From: Natronohydrobacter sp.
Lineage (GTDB): Bacteria > Pseudomonadota > Alphaproteobacteria > Rhodobacterales > Rhodobacteraceae
Direction: 5' to 3'
DNA: 6,382 bases
Assembly (NCBI GenBank): GCA_007116445.1
Contig: SKIM01000146.1
Coordinates: 1 to 6,382 of the forward strand
The position numbers and the translations under genes are program-made. Within the stretch, counting starts at the first letter, position 1. Each line of letters opens with the position of its first letter. Below are positions 6,076-6,382 of the stretch, piece after piece. The notes under the pieces were generated by a model. The model worked only from the letters and a program-made list of their open reading frames with translations, made no database searches and was not told where the DNA came from.

Positions 6076-6382
6076 GCCTGAATTTGCATGATCTGCGCAT
6101 CTGGCGGGGCGGCAGGCCCATGATCGCGCTCTCGCGCTCGGTCGCCAAGGGCGAGGTGCTGACCTTGATGGGGCCGTCAGGCTGCGGGAAATCGACCTTG
6201 TTGGCCGCGCTGATCGGTGCCCTGCCCCCGGTTTTCCGGATGCAGGGGCGCGTTGCGCTCAATGGGCGCGACATCACGGATCTGCCGACCCATGCGCGGC
6301 GCATCAGCATCCTGTTTCAGGACGACATCCTGTTTCCGCATCTGTCAGTCGGGGCCAATCTGGGCTTTGGCCTGCCGCGCGC
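6072..6382 (+). CDS. ynjD: YnjD-type ABC transporter ATP-binding protein, cut by right window edge
   Basis: Only the first 103 residues are visible. They include an intact Walker A (GPSGCGKST, 34-42) and the Q-loop (LFQDDILFPHLSV, Q83), whose LFPHL wording is typical of importers of the YnjD/ThiQ/iron group. The signature motif, Walker B and H-loop lie beyond the window. The ATG is inside the ATGA that ends ynjC, so the two are almost certainly translated together and form one transporter. The protein would bind the cytoplasmic face of the permease and drive import by ATP hydrolysis. ThiQ is the closest alternative identity; the upstream YnjC-like permease favours YnjD. Confidence 0.88.
   Translation, partial: MSLNLHDLRIWRGGRPMIALSRSVAKGEVLTLMGPSGCGKSTLLAALIGALPPVFRMQGRVALNGRDITDLPTHARRISILFQDDILFPHLSVGANLGFGLPR

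Overview
The window looks like part of the chromosome of a high-GC alphaproteobacterium, most likely in the Rhodobacterales/Rhodobacteraceae. This rests on the strongly G/C-biased codon use, the compact pgsA-moaD-moaE run that I associate with this group, and the style of the protein sequences. It is inference; no rRNA or other phylogenetic marker is present.

Layout. On the minus strand, from the left edge to about 1631, lies most of a cpdB-type gene (2',3'-cyclic-nucleotide 2'-phosphodiesterase / 3'-nucleotidase). Its C-terminal end runs off the left edge. A divergent intergenic region of about 220 bp follows, with short direct and inverted repeats. Everything to the right is on the plus strand: nudC (Nudix NAD(H) pyrophosphatase / NAD-RNA decapping family), pgsA (CDP-diacylglycerol-glycerol-3-phosphate phosphatidyltransferase), moaD and moaE (the two subunits of molybdopterin synthase), a 126-bp gap, then ynjC (a fused double-domain ABC permease) and the first 103 codons of ynjD (its ATPase), which runs off the right edge. 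No rRNA, intact tRNA, CRISPR array, insertion sequence or phage gene was seen.

How the genes fit together. cpdB and nudC face away from each other and both act on nucleotides: one cleaves 2',3'-cyclic nucleotides and 3'-nucleotides, the other hydrolyses NAD(H) or NAD caps. nudC, pgsA, moaD and moaE read as one transcription unit: pgsA and moaD overlap by 4 bases, and one base separates the moaD stop from the moaE start. The unit joins housekeeping jobs (NAD turnover, anionic phospholipid synthesis) to molybdenum cofactor synthesis. ynjC and ynjD overlap in an ATGA and encode the membrane and ATPase parts of an importer whose substrate is not established. Its usual binding-protein partner (YnjB) is not upstream within this window.

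I found no convincing new biological system. The points most worth a second look are the ynjCD importer directly behind the moaDE genes without a binding protein in view, the paired repeats between cpdB and nudC, and the absence of a signal peptide on the CpdB-like protein.
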